Below the pieces are notes generated by a model, which saw only the letters and a program-made list of their open reading frames with translations, had not been told where the DNA came from and did not search any database. Positions 48,271 to 64,000 of a stretch of DNA of 64,000 nucleotides are shown here, piece after piece. The stretch comes from Irpex lacteus (Eukaryota; Basidiomycota; Agaricomycetes; Polyporales; Irpicaceae): assembly GCA_001986395.2 (NCBI GenBank), contig MQVO02000007.1, positions 744,001 through 808,000 of the forward strand, given 5' to 3'. The translations under genes were made by a program, and so were the position numbers. Numbering within the stretch: the stretch's first letter is position 1; each line of letters starts with the position of its first letter.

Positions 48271-49932
48271 TGATCCAGTCGCTTAGCTGTCAACGGCCCC
48301 CACCCCGATCCGAACTGGTTCAGCAGAACCCCCGGTCGCGTGCAAATCTTGAAGCGCGGTAAGTATTTATCTCTGCGGCGGCTGATGTGCGAAGCACCAC
48401 CACCACGTATTGACTCTAAGGTCTGTCTCATGAAACAGACTTCCCGGCTCAATTCCACAGGTTTACTGAAAAGCCAGGGGTGACAGTCGTCAGGCAACTA
48501 TTCCTGCATCTTGGTGTTTCCTGTCGACTCGGACGGCTTCCATTGAGTCTGTAGAGGAGATCGCAGCTGAAATGGCGCACTGTTAATGCCGTTGGGGGCG
48601 GTGTTGGGCGCCCCTGGCGGATCCAAGTCGAGCATCCATAACCCAACTTCCCGGAACCCTCGCGTAATCTTCACGGCAGCCTGAGTCTTCAAGCATAAGA
48701 AGCTACAGTAACGTACGTTCTGAAACCATTATAAGAACTATCAAGTGACTTTCATTCATTCCTTCTGACTCGCTCACCGGGCACCCACACTATGCAGCTA
48801 GATTTACTGCTTTCCAACCTTCCGAGCTGGGCCGAGCGGGGCCTGAGCCATATGAAGGCTGCTATTGGCCCTGTGTTTGAACGGTCATAAAACAATCCAG
48901 CAGGCGGTGAGTTGCGCTTCTTGTGTTCAATTGTCCCTGAAGCACCGCCGTTTAACAGAGGGCGCAATACCGGACACGTTCCCGACGACCTGTGGCACAA
49001 CCCAAGGCTGATGATGAGCGGGAACGGGACGAGATTGGCTAGGTCTATGAAGGATCTCACGCTCATACGCCCATCAAATCTCCTTATTGCCATAGAATAG
49101 CTCGCTTCGAAATGAATTGAATGTCACGTACATGTTCTCCTCTTGGCCGTGCGTCGCCGACATATTGGATTGGCTGACATTCTTCTTCGCCAATCAATTT
49201 CTTTCCATACATTCCTAAAATACGTTGTGAAGGGGTGTCAGTTGCGAAACATTGGCAACTTCTGCAGAAAGACGAGCCACAAGCCAGTGGCTTCTGCATA
49301 ACGGTTGAGGATATTCACCAGTCTATCCGTACTAATTCTTACTCGTGAGGTGCAGTGAACGTTCAGAGACAAGATAAGTACTTGGTGGCTGCGCATGCCA
49401 GCGGCAGGCAATGACCGCATGGGGAGTTTCACATCCGCCCTGTTTACTTAAGCGCTCTCTCTCTGCACGCCGGTTCGATCCTCGTGGGTGTCATTTCTTC
49501 TACAGCTACTGACGTCGCATATCTTGACTTTCAAAAGCACTCCTTTTCAGCAAGGTACAGTTACTGATTGATGCACTGATCATCTTATCAGTTTCCATGC
49601 TGCTTCGCCGTGTCTTTGACTTCGATCGCGAGTACTCGACGGCAGTCTCCATTTCCTGTGGCGGGGTATTCTGATACGGTGTTGGTTTTGCAATGTACAT
49701 ATGACGGCAAGCCGTAGAAGTCGTTCAACATGAAGCCCAGGGGTTCTGATCGGCGATTATCATGCTGCTATGTATACGCCTGGATGTGCCACGGCGTGAT
49801 GCTGACAATGCCTCTGGAGACGCGGTGGTGGCAAATGTACAGATGGTGCAATGATCTTCCACAAATTTCTACTTTACAACGATCTCTTTAATCCCGACAA
49901 ACCCATCCAGTAAGTGCAGTACAGTACAATGT
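48271..49932. other. Intergenic region of duplicated module 2
   Basis: About 1.7 kb, the counterpart of the 1.5 kb gap in module 1. No gene seen; by eye no strong similarity to the module 1 gap. Confidence 0.5.
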
Positions 49933-52312
<2,380 letters not shown>

Positions 52313-52401
52313 CGTTGAGGGTGGGAAGGGAAGAAAGCTGTGAGGTAGGTGGGAGATGTTCACCTCTCTCGCTTGGTCACATGTCGAAGAACCAACGCTT
52401 C

Positions 52402-52409
52402 TTATATAG
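52402..52409 (-). promoter_or_regulatory. TATA box of GMC oxidase 2
   Basis: TATATAAG on the minus strand about 95 bp upstream of the ATG at 52312. Confidence 0.6.
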
Positions 52410-53885
52410 CCAGGTGTGGCGTGTGGACGGAACCCTTACGGTTACTAGAATGACATGCTGAACTCAATACGGGTCAGGTTTCCCGAACTAAGCTTGAGGC
52501 TAGAGTCTCATAAAACGAAACAGGGTGATTTTGGATTCAAGCCTCCTGGCTGCAACGTTTTTAGGAGAGTAACAGTTGCGTCGGTTGGCCTGAATAGTTA
52601 TCGCCATTCCGGATAAGAATGTACGTGTACTGAGCAGGCTGGCACTGCTTCCTGATGAGCCTTCCTGAAACAAAATCTGGTCGATTGAGAAATCTGACTG
52701 GGAAACCTAAGGGAGAGACAACATACCAAATTCTTCTCGCGCTAGATACAGTCTTCGTAAAGTAAATCGATCCAGAAGTTTCGTTATAATCTGGATGTGG
52801 GTCGTAGCGTCAAGTAAGAAGATGAAGTTGGAGGAATCAACCTTTCCACGGGACCGACAGATTGGCGCCTACGTGTTTGAATCTCCTCTTGAAAGCAATT
52901 CAGTTGGAGTTTTCACGTTGACGGTATTGGCGGCCATGCTGCAGGACGAGCTGAAGTCTCGATTGTCTCGTGTTCAACCATACAGCACCATCGCCTCTCA
53001 ATATTGCATCCGGGCTGCGCCAACAGTCCTTAGTAGCCTGCGAACCACCGTTCTCGTCAATTCCGTTCTCTCGCGTAACAATTCACGGAAAAGTACATAG
53101 CAAATACTTACTGATAGAACATCGTCCAGAGCGAAACAGCTCGTCGATTGCACCCGTTTGACCACGATCTTGGCGAGCCTGAATGCGTTGTGCTCACTAC
53201 AGCGTTATTTACTAACCCCGCATCCGTAATCAGTAGGCCCACTGGAGTTATGGATGCAAACGATAAGAACATGTGCCGTTTTGTAGTCCGCCTGACGTCT
53301 TCTTGGCTTCCAAATCTAGACGAATGGTGTGCCAAAGACGACACCATCGATATGTCTGGTGATTCCGTGGACGTGGAGATTTGTTACTTACTACGGCCTA
53401 AAATTCGATATTGGCTTGATCGATTCAAGGCTCATTATGCATGCTTTTGTCAACTGAGGTAAAGCAGGTCCGAGCTTTACAGACGATGCGTCGTGCTCGT
53501 TATATTACGAGGAGCTGATAACATTCGACTCGGAACTTCGAAGAATCGATCGTGACTGCTGACTTGTCTCGCTGCATCCGAGTCAAAACCACTGCAGGAG
53601 AACTATAGTAGACGGTCTTACGTACACTGCCTGAGTGGCCTGGGTGAGATAGGTTGTGCTTTCTATGTTCATGAGTGAGCCTGAACTGATATGACGGTAA
53701 GAGCTGTTTGAGTAAGTAGTGGCAGTTGAGTGAGACGAAAAAGGAATTCAGCATCTTTGTGGCGTCCAGGGCGCTTGTTTACCACGACTACTCACAGGGC
53801 TCGGTCATCGGCAAGTTCAATTCCGCATTGAACTCGAAATCTCCGAAAGCCTCTACAATACTGGTCTGCTCGTAGTGACCGTAAT
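52410..53885. other. Divergent intergenic region, oxidase 2 / ARP5
   Basis: About 1.5 kb. Frames at 52795-53100 and 53148-53462 are open for about 100 codons but have no domain or splice context. Confidence 0.45.
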
Positions 53886-56863
53886 ATGTCAGAGTCTATC
53901 CCAGAGATCGTCCGAATACCTGGTGTTACCCTACCGAATCCTCTGGTTCCCCAGTCCTACGATGACTTCAGAGGAAAGGACATCCCTCTGGTCATAGACA
54001 ACGGCTCAACAAACCTGCGCTTCGGATTCGCGACCTCTTCTCAACCCTTTTCCGTGACAAATGTTGTCTCAAAGTTCCGCGAACGAAAGTCAAACAAGCC
54101 ACTCTTGTTGTTCGGGGAGAGCATCGACGTTGAAAGTGGCGCGAGGGCGCAGGCACGAACAGCTTGGGAAGGGGATGTTTTGTTGAACTTCGATGCGCTG
54201 GTGAGCATTTTCATGAACTAGAAACCACATGGGTTTGCTGTGCTTTGGACTGCAGAGTAACGGCAAAATAACTAGTGATGTATTGGGCCTACATAGGAGA
54301 ACGCGTTGGACTATGCCTTTATTCACCTGGGCATTGACACACCCACCATCGAACATCCACTTATCATGACCGAACGCCTATGCACACCCCTACACTCTCG
54401 ATCTCGTGAGTTACTCGCTATAACCGCGTATTTGCGTACTCATCGGTCCCCGTAGTCACTTCGGAACTGGTATTCGAGCTGTACTCTGCTCCGTCGCTGA
54501 CATACTGTGTGGACTCGATCATGTCTTTCTATCACAACAACCTCCCTGCACCTTCGACCCCGTTCTCCTCAGATGGGATAGCAGTATCATTCAATACGGC
54601 GTCAACCTCGGTGATACCCATCCTGAATGGCAAGGGTCTCATGAGCCATGCTAAACGGTATGGAGATGTTATGTCATAGTCCAGTATATCGCTGAAGATT
54701 GAGCAGGATACCATGGGGTGCTACTCAAGCCCATGAATACCTGCTGAAACTCATCCAGCTCAAATATCCGACATTCCCAGCGCGTATATCGACGGGCCAT
54801 ACCAGCGTACGCCTGTGCTCCTACCACATGACCATCTCTCACGCTGATAGTACTCTCCACAGTGGCTGCTTCAAAATAAATGCGAGTTTGCTACTGACTA
54901 CACGGAGTTGATACGTTCTATGAAGGATCCTCTGAACCTCAAGTCGAAAGAAATCATCGTGCAGTTTCCGTTCGCAGCTCCTACCACTGAGGAGAAGACA
55001 GAGGAGGAACTCGCGCGTATTGCGGAGAGAAGGAGGGAGCAAGGCAAGAAGTTACAAGAGATTGCTGCAAAGGCGAGATTGGAGAAAGTACGCTTGGCTT
55101 TCTATATTTTACGGTGGGCTGAGCTGATAACACGGGACCCAGCTGCTACAAAAGGAGACTGATCTACAGGCCCTGACAAACCTGCGGGAGCAGAGAGATG
55201 AAGAGAACAAAAAGGAGTGGGCGGTATGGCCACCGCATCTACACTTCTTTCAAAATGCTGCTAATATGTCTGTACAGTCTACGCTCAGGTCGGAGGGTTT
55301 CGAAAATGATGCGGCATTGGACGCTGCTATCAAGAAGCTGGAAACAGACCTTAAGAAGTCGCGGAAGAAAGATACGGATGGGGACGAGATGGAGGTCAGT
55401 ATGGCCTTTTCAGTGTTTTGATCTGCACTTAACTGTGTTTACAGGAGGAGGTTCCTTCGTTCCCGCTCATTGACGTTCCAGATGCGGATGTAAGAGACTA
55501 TCTTACGCTACACCTTGATCGCTAACTCAGCCATTGCATAGCTTGACGAGGAACAGCTCAAGGAGAAGAAGAAGCAGAAGCTAATGAAAGCGGGCTGGGA
55601 AGCTCGCGAACGTGCCCGCAGGGAAAAAGAGCGCGAGCGAGAGGAACGAGAGGCGGAAGAGAAGCGCGAGGAAGATGAGCGAACACAAGATCTGCAAGGA
55701 TGGTCCGCGAAACTGCGAAAGGAGCACGAAGTAGGTTACTTGCTATCAGTTCGTATGCACTCGGTAGGCTAACCAGGAGGCACAGACTCTAATGAACAAG
55801 ATCAAAGAACGGGCACGAAGGAGAGCTGCATTGACGGACAGGAAGAGTGCTGCGGCTCAAGCCAGGATGAAGAACATCGCGAATTTGGCGGCTGACGAGC
55901 GTGTTCCCAAGAAGAGACGAAAGGCCAGTGGTGGTACGTGGAACCCGTGTTCCCGAATCTTAGTACAAACTTGACCTGGTTCTCATTAGAGGATACCTTT
56001 GGAGCGGACGACGCTGACTGGGCCATCTATCGCAAAATCGTAAGTGGTTCCACACCGAGCTTGAGATCTTCAAGACTGAATGGCAGACACTTCAGAACAA
56101 CGCGGGCGACTCTTCAGATGAAGAAGAAGACCTGCTCAATCTCCAAACCGTCGAGCAGAAGTTGCTCACCTACGATCCCAGCTTCACAGAGGAGCACACG
56201 CACGCGTCACTGACATCCCAACGGTCAGCCCTGCTATCAGCCTTCCGCCCCCAATATGATGAAACCGACGTGGAAGGTCAGTCCCTCTTCCCCTTTCTCC
56301 TGCCCTCCCGAGTTGCATGAAACACGTAGCTATGACTACCGTCACTGACATGGACTGACATGCACCGCACAGGAAAATCCCGCGTGCACCTGAATATCGA
56401 GAGATGGCGCGTGTGCGAGGCGTGGTTCTCGCCCACGATGGCTGGCGTCGACTCTGCCGGACTCGGCGAAGTGCTGCAGACGATCCTCGCGCGGTTCTCG
56501 GACGCCGAGAAAGGTCGACTCGTCAAGGTATGTTTCTTGTGATCAGGTCAACTTGCACCAGGCAGTGCACTGACATGGAATGTTTAAACGCAGCGCGTGT
56601 TCGTGACAGGAGGGCCGTCTCAGTTACCTGGTCTGGTGCCTAGATTGCACGCGTCGCTGCGGCCGATTTTGCCACCAGATATGCCGTTGGAGATCACGAA
56701 AGCGGCGGACCCGTTCTTGGATGCTTGGAGGGGCATGGCAGACTTTGCGAGGACGGACGAGTTCCGCACCGTCGGTGTGACCAAGGCGGAGTATGAGGAG
56801 TGGGGTGGGGAGCGAGTCAAGCGTTGGTGGGGCGGGAACTGGAACTGGACTGTTCCTGCTTAA
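53886..56863 (+). CDS. ARP5: Actin-related protein Arp5 (INO80 complex)
   Basis: Multi-exon gene. Early exons, checked for phase, are 53886-54200, 54297-54405, 54456-54657, 54707-54806, then one from 54863. The actin fold starts with LVIDNGSTNLRFGFA (phosphate loop) and LDYAFIHLGID. A long charged, coiled-coil insertion (about 54950-55900), rich in Glu/Lys/Arg, is the Arp5 hallmark, followed by WAIYRKI. A perfect GTAAGT intron (56041-56097) then leads to an acidic stretch, EQKLLTYDPSF, ERWRVCEAWFSP and VFVTGGPSQLPG. The protein ends in TVPA. Arp5 pairs with Ies6 in the INO80 nucleosome remodeller in the nucleus. The gene converges with the Rab gene, 243 bp away. Confidence 0.93.
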
Positions 56864-57106
56864 TTTACTTGATCTCTGTCTGAAGTGCATGCGATATGTG
56901 CATACTGTAGAGCCTTGCAGCTTCCTTTCGCGAAGACGAAAAGAGGAATTTACGTGTGTTCGTAGAATAATACGTTAGGGCTGGAGTACATGCGCGGCGC
57001 GGTGCCAACCGGGGTAGGAGAGAACAAACAACATGGAGTATGTATGCATTACAGGCAAGAACAGAAATAGACGATATGTAAGCGAAGTCCAGAGGGTACT
57101 CGATAA

Positions 57107-58052
<946 letters not shown>

Positions 58053-58716
58053 GTCTATAATGATTTAAGGATGATATAGTTGTATCCCAGTACTTGTTTG
58101 ACGACTAACCGTTGTTATAAGTAAATGAAGACGAGCGAAGAGGAGTAAGTAGTTGGAATGAGGTCTTCGAGGGAGGAGGCGAGGTAGCGACGCCTGCCAG
58201 GAGTCGGGTCATCACCTCCACGTGGATGTCACAGACATAGACTGTGACCTCACGTGCGCCTATCGTGACAAGGAGAATGAGTGACATCTCTTCGTTTCCT
58301 CCTTTCAAGTTTGCCTTGATGTCCGAGCTTGACCCCGTGCAATGCATTCAGCTGGTTAGCATTGTATGCGATGCCTGTGTTGCTAAAACATACTGTGCAT
58401 TACTTGAGCTCAGTGTGGGTTAGCAACGGAGCCATTATCACCACCAGTCACTTATGGAACTTTGCCATCCAAGCCCTGTACTTCGCAAACCTTATATCCC
58501 TCCTCGAGGCGAAGTAGCTGGCCTGGGCGATTCGCGCAGCCAAACAGGCATCTGATACAGAACGTGCTGCGTGTCGCGTGGTAGGTGATTCTGAGATGGT
58601 ATAAAGACGCAGTTTATTCTTTGAGAACGGCGTTGAACCCACTCAACTTGTCCTTATCTCACAGAATTACCCCAGCCTTTTCGTATCACACCGAAAGTAT
58701 TCTCTCATACTATACA
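58053..58716. promoter_or_regulatory. Divergent promoter region, Rab / helicase
   Basis: 664 bp between the two start codons. Open frames here are short and have no domain; probably leaders and promoters of both genes. Confidence 0.5.
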
Positions 58717-61700
58717 ATGTCTATGAATAGAACAAACAAGCAGAAGAAGAAGATTCGCGTCCCCGTGGACGAGAATTTGCTCGATCTTGCACTGTTGCAA
58801 GATGAGATAGCCGTCGAGAGCGCCATTGGCGTCCTCGAAGGCCATCTCGAAAACACAGCAGTAGACAGAGACACGCTGCTGAAAGATCTCATGGCTCGTA
58901 GGGGCTTGTTCGAGTTCGTCTTCTCCGGTGAGCAGTGATTTCTCGTCTACTTTTCACTTTTACCCACGATGTGGCGATGACAGAACTCAGCGGCCGCGGA
59001 GCGAGCGTCGTAAAGGAACACATTATCAGTGTGTTCCCTTCGAATGCTCGTGCCTTCGAGGACTCGCTAGCCTCCGCGTTGCTCTCACAGTTGTCTCAAT
59101 ATTTCTGGCACATGGGGTACCCGGAGGAGGTCTTAGAAGAGCAGCATCGGCTGGTACAAACCGCAGGCCTAGTGCTGAAAGCCTTGTCCAGGCTCGACCT
59201 CTCTTCGAATGCGAAATTTGCAGATGCCGATGCAGTAGGAGGTGAAATGGAGGGTCTGCCCGTGATGAAGAAGTCGGCGAACCAGCGGGATCGTAAGAAG
59301 AATAAGCGCGCCGCCACACAGACGCCCTCGATCGATACCAAACTGTTCGCAAAGCTCAATGTCGAGCCGCCTAGCTCCGTGCAGGACGCCAACGACGTCG
59401 AGAGGCAAGTACTGGATGACCAGCAAGATATACTTATGGTACGCTTCTCATGCGATTAGCCATACCCCCTCCTTACTCAGTGCCCTACAGCACTATCTCG
59501 ATGTCCTTCGCAAGCCGAGTCTTGCAGCCATCTTCAAGTCAGCCTATATCACGCGCCCTGTGGTGTCCACTCCGAATCTCGTCGAAAACGAGACTACGAA
59601 CAACACCGGTGAAATCTCGAGTCCTGTGGACACCGACACCGTCCAGTCCCCGATATTCTCCAATATCCAACCCACAAAAGCGGCACTGTACTTCGACTCT
59701 GTCGATGGATTTGGGGATTGGCATATTCAAATCTCCACTCGGGCCGACAAGGACTTGCGGGAGGCAAGACGCGCTGACCAAAAGCGCTTTAAGATCTACT
59801 TGAAGAAAATAACGTGAGTGTCATCTTCACGTACTGCATCGAGGTGCGTTATCGAGCATATTCTATCACAGGGAACTATCGAATGGTCATTTCTCGGATG
59901 ACAACGCCAAACGTCTCACCGGTGCTAATAATGACATACCTATCTACGAAGCCAAGATGACGAGGGACACTCGCCTCGTGGTACGTCCTAAAGGTTTACA
60001 TGCAGAGCTCGCAGATCGCTGACTTCGCCTACAGTATCAGATCGACTGTGTCAAAGAGTACGAGGAGGAGGTACATTCATCACTACACCCCTATGCTGTC
60101 ACTATATCTAATAGCTTCATTACAGACCGAGCGACAAAGTATCAATCAAACGCAACTTGCTTTCGACCCATTTGCTAACGTCGGTTCTGTAGTTATCAAG
60201 GTCTTCGGCATCTATACCCACGCGCAGCTTGAAAGGGGCGATTTCTGGACCAGCGTTAGCAAACATCTCTCCGGTAAAGGCAAAGAATACAAGAGACGGT
60301 ATGTGTACCACTTCCTTTACCTTTTCAAATCTCCTACTTAATGTACACCTCGAAGGTGCTTGTACCGAACGAAGCCCACGAATGGCCACGACAACGTGTA
60401 CGCGCCTGCCACTTTCCCTCTGAGCTCGGAGAAGGCGGTCGCTGGTACAACCACAAACCTCGCATATCTCCAAGCAGCGGATAAACAGGATGTAAGTGAT
60501 TTAACCTGCTTTGCTCTTAAGAGGAACTCACGCATGTCTGGCAATAGCTTCACTCGCTTCTCGTGTACGTCATATTCGGTCACAGATGCGTACACCCTAC
60601 TCACGGTCATACAGATTGGAGAAGTTCGTCATATTCTCGCAGGTAGGAGTCAATGCCATTCTCATCGTTTTGCATCTCTGGTAACCTCTTTCCACAGGCT
60701 TTACTCAATAGTGCGTTCGTTACAACTTAGTAGATAGGTTACTCAAAGTTATCTCACCGGTCAAACAGCTATCTTGGCAAACGAAGACGCGGCTCACGTT
60801 TTTCATATGTCGTACGTCGTGTTCTAACTACGCGAATATCCCAGCTAAGGAACTATGTACAGTCCCACCGAACAGGCTATCGTCAGGCACGTAGGATCGT
60901 GTTACGTGCTTGGTAGGAGTGGAACCGGGTGTGCCTATTTGCGTTAAAACTCGTATAGCCACTCACTGAATGGCCCGCAAAGGAAAACCACTACCATGCT
61001 ATTCAAGATGCTAGGAATCGAACAGGCGTACGATCATCGCCGCGTCCAACACAGCGGAGAGACCTCTCGCCCTCGCCAGCTCTTCGTCACTCAATCCCAA
61101 GTTCTGGCAGACAAAGTTCGAGAGTACTACATGAAGCTGGCCACATCGCAAGCCGCCGCTCGGAGAACTGCAGAAGAATCGAAGAAGCTCGCTGCTGAGC
61201 AGAAGCAGCAGGTCGAGCAAGGCCTTTTTGACAAGGACGAGGAGGAGTTTCATCACGGGTCTCTGCCCAAGTCGTTTGCTGAACTGGACGACAGCAACTT
61301 CCCTCTGTTTATCACATACGATCATGTAGGTAGCCGAGCGGTATTTTTGAGACGCTTACTGATGCTCGCCGCCCTTACAACCAGCTCTGTCGTCTGTTAG
61401 AAGGCCCGGGAGCCCCGGCCACCTCAGCTACGCAAAATGACACCGGCACGGCAGCAAAGCCAACCATCGCAACAGGCTACATGCTTCAACGTCGTGCTTC
61501 GTTTGTGTCGTATGACAGGTTCCTCAGCGAATATTGGCCGCATTTACCGCAATATTTGACGAAGGCTTTTGGTAAGGAAACAGTGAAATTACCGGACCAT
61601 TCCACTGATACTCCCCACAGACCCTGCTCTCATCTTTGCAGAATTCATGAGTAAGCATCCTTGCATAGTGGCGAGGAGATCAGTCTCTGATGATTATGTT

Positions 61701-64000
61701 CTAGGCATCATCAAAGGCTCAGAAGAATCTGTTCTGTCCGAAAAGGGTTTTGTAGATCTCGAAACTTACATGAATGTCACTCGCAGGCAGCAGGGTACGT
61801 TCACCCGCAACAGAGATCTGGTGTACACGCTTTTCCTGGAATACGCGAAGATGAAGCAAGATCGCGAGGAGTGGGATGCCGCGGATAGGTAGGCTAATCC
61901 AAAATTAAAGGAAGAACAAGCTGACTGGCAAATGACTATCATAGATCTAACAGCATCCTCAGGGATCTACGCGGCCATGGCGTTCCCGGGAACAAAGTGG
62001 ATTTTGTGTAAGAGCCCGTCTGCACACGCCATTCCTCGAAACAAGAACTCATAAGACACATTAGCTATGTGGACGAAGTGCAAGATAACCTCATGATTGA
62101 TGCTTTGCGTAAGCTCTTCACAGAGTCTATACGAGGAGTTAGAAAATAATACTTTGCCAGTCATGCGCACATTGTGCAAGAATCCGAGCTTCGGTCTGTT
62201 CTGGGCCGGTGATACCGCACAGACAATCTCTGCAGGTAGCTCGTTCCGGTTTGAAGCCCTCAAGTCCTTAATGTATCGAGTCGAGGTCCGTTGTTCGTGC
62301 AAATCCACAAACTGTAGCTCATTCACAGAGGTCATGGTAGCAATCGCTCAACATTTCTGCCCCGACGAAGACACCCCAAGAGTTCCAACTTATTGCCAAC
62401 TATCGATCCCATGGTGGTATTGTCAATGCTGCCCACTCAATAGTGAAGCTTCTTACGAGGTTCTGGCCGCAAACGATAGACACTCTGGCTGAAGAGCGGG
62501 CTGAAGTGGACGGCGCGAAGCCGATATTCTTCACTGGTTGGGATCAAGATACGGTGCAGTATGAGCAGTTCTTGTTTGGAGCATCGTAAGTTATTCCGCT
62601 TCATTCGATATTATGCAATTCTGATGATGTCTCAGAGGAAGTCAAATTGAATTCGGTGCTAATCAGTGCAAGTCAAATACGCTACTCTCTGTATCGTCGA
62701 TAAGTTGACGTCGCCTACAGGTATTCTCGTGCGCGATGATGCTGCTCGCGATGAGCTACGAAAGCAAGTTGGAGATATCGGCACTGTACTGTGAGTGCTT
62801 AACTCCTTCACATGCATCTTCGCATGCTGAAGAACATTAGCACGCTATATGAGAGCAAAGGCCTCGAATTCAACGACGTGAGTTTTGAGATTTCATAACG
62901 CAACGACGTGCTTATCAAGAACGTTCATTAAATCTCCAGGTTTTGCTATACAACTTCTTTGAGGACTCGACCGTTGATGTTGGACAGTGGCGGGTAGTAC
63001 TAAACGCACTCCCAGAGCTTGACCGAGAGAGTTTGAGATGTCCGGCGTTCGACGAAAATCGACATAGTGGCGTCTGCAGAGAAGTGCGTTTCGACATCTG
63101 TTGTATGAGCTCTACACGAAGACTTACAATGCTCTACTTCAGCTCAAGTTCTTATACGTTGCCATCACAAGAGCGCGCCAAAACCTCTGGATCGCAGACT
63201 GCTCCGATAAAGGAGAACCTCTACGTGTGAGTCATTATCTTATGCCCTCAACCAGTTTTTTATATCTTTCCCGTGTACAGTTGTTCTGGTCTGCTCAAGG
63301 ACTTGTTAGCAATGTCTCGGCAGTTGGCACCGTACCCCACTTGGCTATCTCGTCAAGGCCGGATGAGTGGGCAGCGATGGCGCGAACCCTCTTCGACAAC
63401 AAGCGGTACTCACAGGCCAGTCGGGCCTTCGATCGGGCGAACATGCCGCGCGCACGAGACATCGCAGACGCTTATCATCGTCGAGAGATGGCTAGGCGCG
63501 TGCCAATCAATAGTAACTCGATCGTCAACCATAGAGGCCAGGCTTTCTTAGAGGCAGCACAGGCTTTCTCACTCTGCGCTGATGCGACACACTTGCCCAA
63601 GGAAAGGCTGGCGTATTCCCGAAACGCTGCTGAATGCTTCCTGGAAGCTTCAGAGATGAAAATGGCTGCCGAAGCATATATACGGGCCGAAGAGCATACC
63701 AAGGCAGCACAGGTCTTCCGCCAGGGTGGATTGTTTGATGAGGCCGTTGATACTATCGAGCAGTATGTCGAGAAGATCGAGCCCGCGGATGCGGAGAAGA
63801 TTCGCGATGTCGCTCGAATTCATTATTCTATCGAACAGAACCTTGAGTGAGTTATGTTTCTGGCTGATTTTAATGCCCTAAACTCAAGCTTTCTCTAGCC
63901 GCGCGACTAAACTCTTTGGCGATGTAGACGAGGCACTAGACTTCATGGAAGGCTTTGGCTTTGACGTTGCAAGAGTTAACTTGCTAGAACAATACGGCCG
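58717..64000 (+). CDS. UvrD-like SF1 helicase with C-terminal helical repeats (TRANK1-like), 3' end off window
   Basis: Long multi-exon gene from ATG 58717 (MSMNRTNKQKKK), still open at 64000. The N-terminal roughly 700 residues are not in a family I can name with certainty. Helicase motifs follow in order. Walker A is GRSGTGKTT, split by an intron at 60929-60982. The DExx box is YVDEVQD at about 62065-62085. Then come GDTAQTI, NYRSHGG at about 62399-62420, YESKGLEFND at about 62848-62878, and VAITRARQNLW at about 63160-63190. The region after 63350 is helical and Ala-rich with TPR-like spacing. This matches the UvrD/Rep-type ATPase of TRANK1-like proteins found widely in Agaricomycetes. Such enzymes use ATP; the nucleic acid or cellular target is unknown. 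Exon joins between 60050 and 60850 are not all resolved. Confidence 0.85.

Noticed and set aside
49440..49500. tRNA-like T-loop (GGTTCGATCC)
   Set aside because: The flanking stem does not pair and no cloverleaf could be drawn.

Overview
The window is nuclear DNA of a filamentous basidiomycete, most probably an Agaricomycete. The evidence is genes cut by many 45-65 nt GT..AG introns, a FunK1-type fungal kinase, three DUF6534 seven-helix membrane proteins, and two alcohol-oxidase-like GMC flavoenzymes. All gene models were read by eye from splice sites and conserved motifs. I saw no tRNA, rRNA, CRISPR array or intact transposase.

Left third (1-21.9 kb). This is gene-poor and dominated by a large inverted repeat. 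About 3.8 kb at the left edge (1-3810, continuing off the window) recurs in reverse complement at about 17080-20397. The roughly 13 kb spacer holds one convincing gene, an eight-cysteine FYVE zinc-finger protein (6696-7995). The rest is decayed sequence rich in splice-site-like strings, with diverged islands that recur at 9.7, 15.9 and 21.0-21.4 kb.

Middle (21.9-38.4 kb). A FunK1 kinase (minus) is followed by a DUF6534 gene (plus), a membrane-anchored protein with two tandem kinase domains (plus; the first domain looks like a pseudokinase), a large PHD-finger protein (minus), and a DNMT2/TRDMT1-type tRNA cytosine methyltransferase (plus). The last two share a divergent promoter of about 390 bp.

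38.8-52.3 kb. A two-gene module, DUF6534 protein plus GMC alcohol oxidase, is present twice in tandem on the minus strand with a period of about 7.7-7.8 kb. The third DUF6534 gene lies about 10 kb away. The genes share TATA-to-ATG spacing, and the two tandem DUF6534 copies share an 11-nt microexon.

Right end (53.9-64 kb). Conserved housekeeping genes: ARP5 (INO80 chromatin remodeller), a Sec4/Rab8-type GTPase (minus), and a long UvrD-like superfamily 1 helicase with C-terminal helical repeats (TRANK1-like) that runs off the window.

Most noteworthy are the dual-kinase membrane protein, the duplicated DUF6534-oxidase module with its microexon, the large inverted repeat, and the DNMT2 with Pro-Ser-Cys in its catalytic motif.
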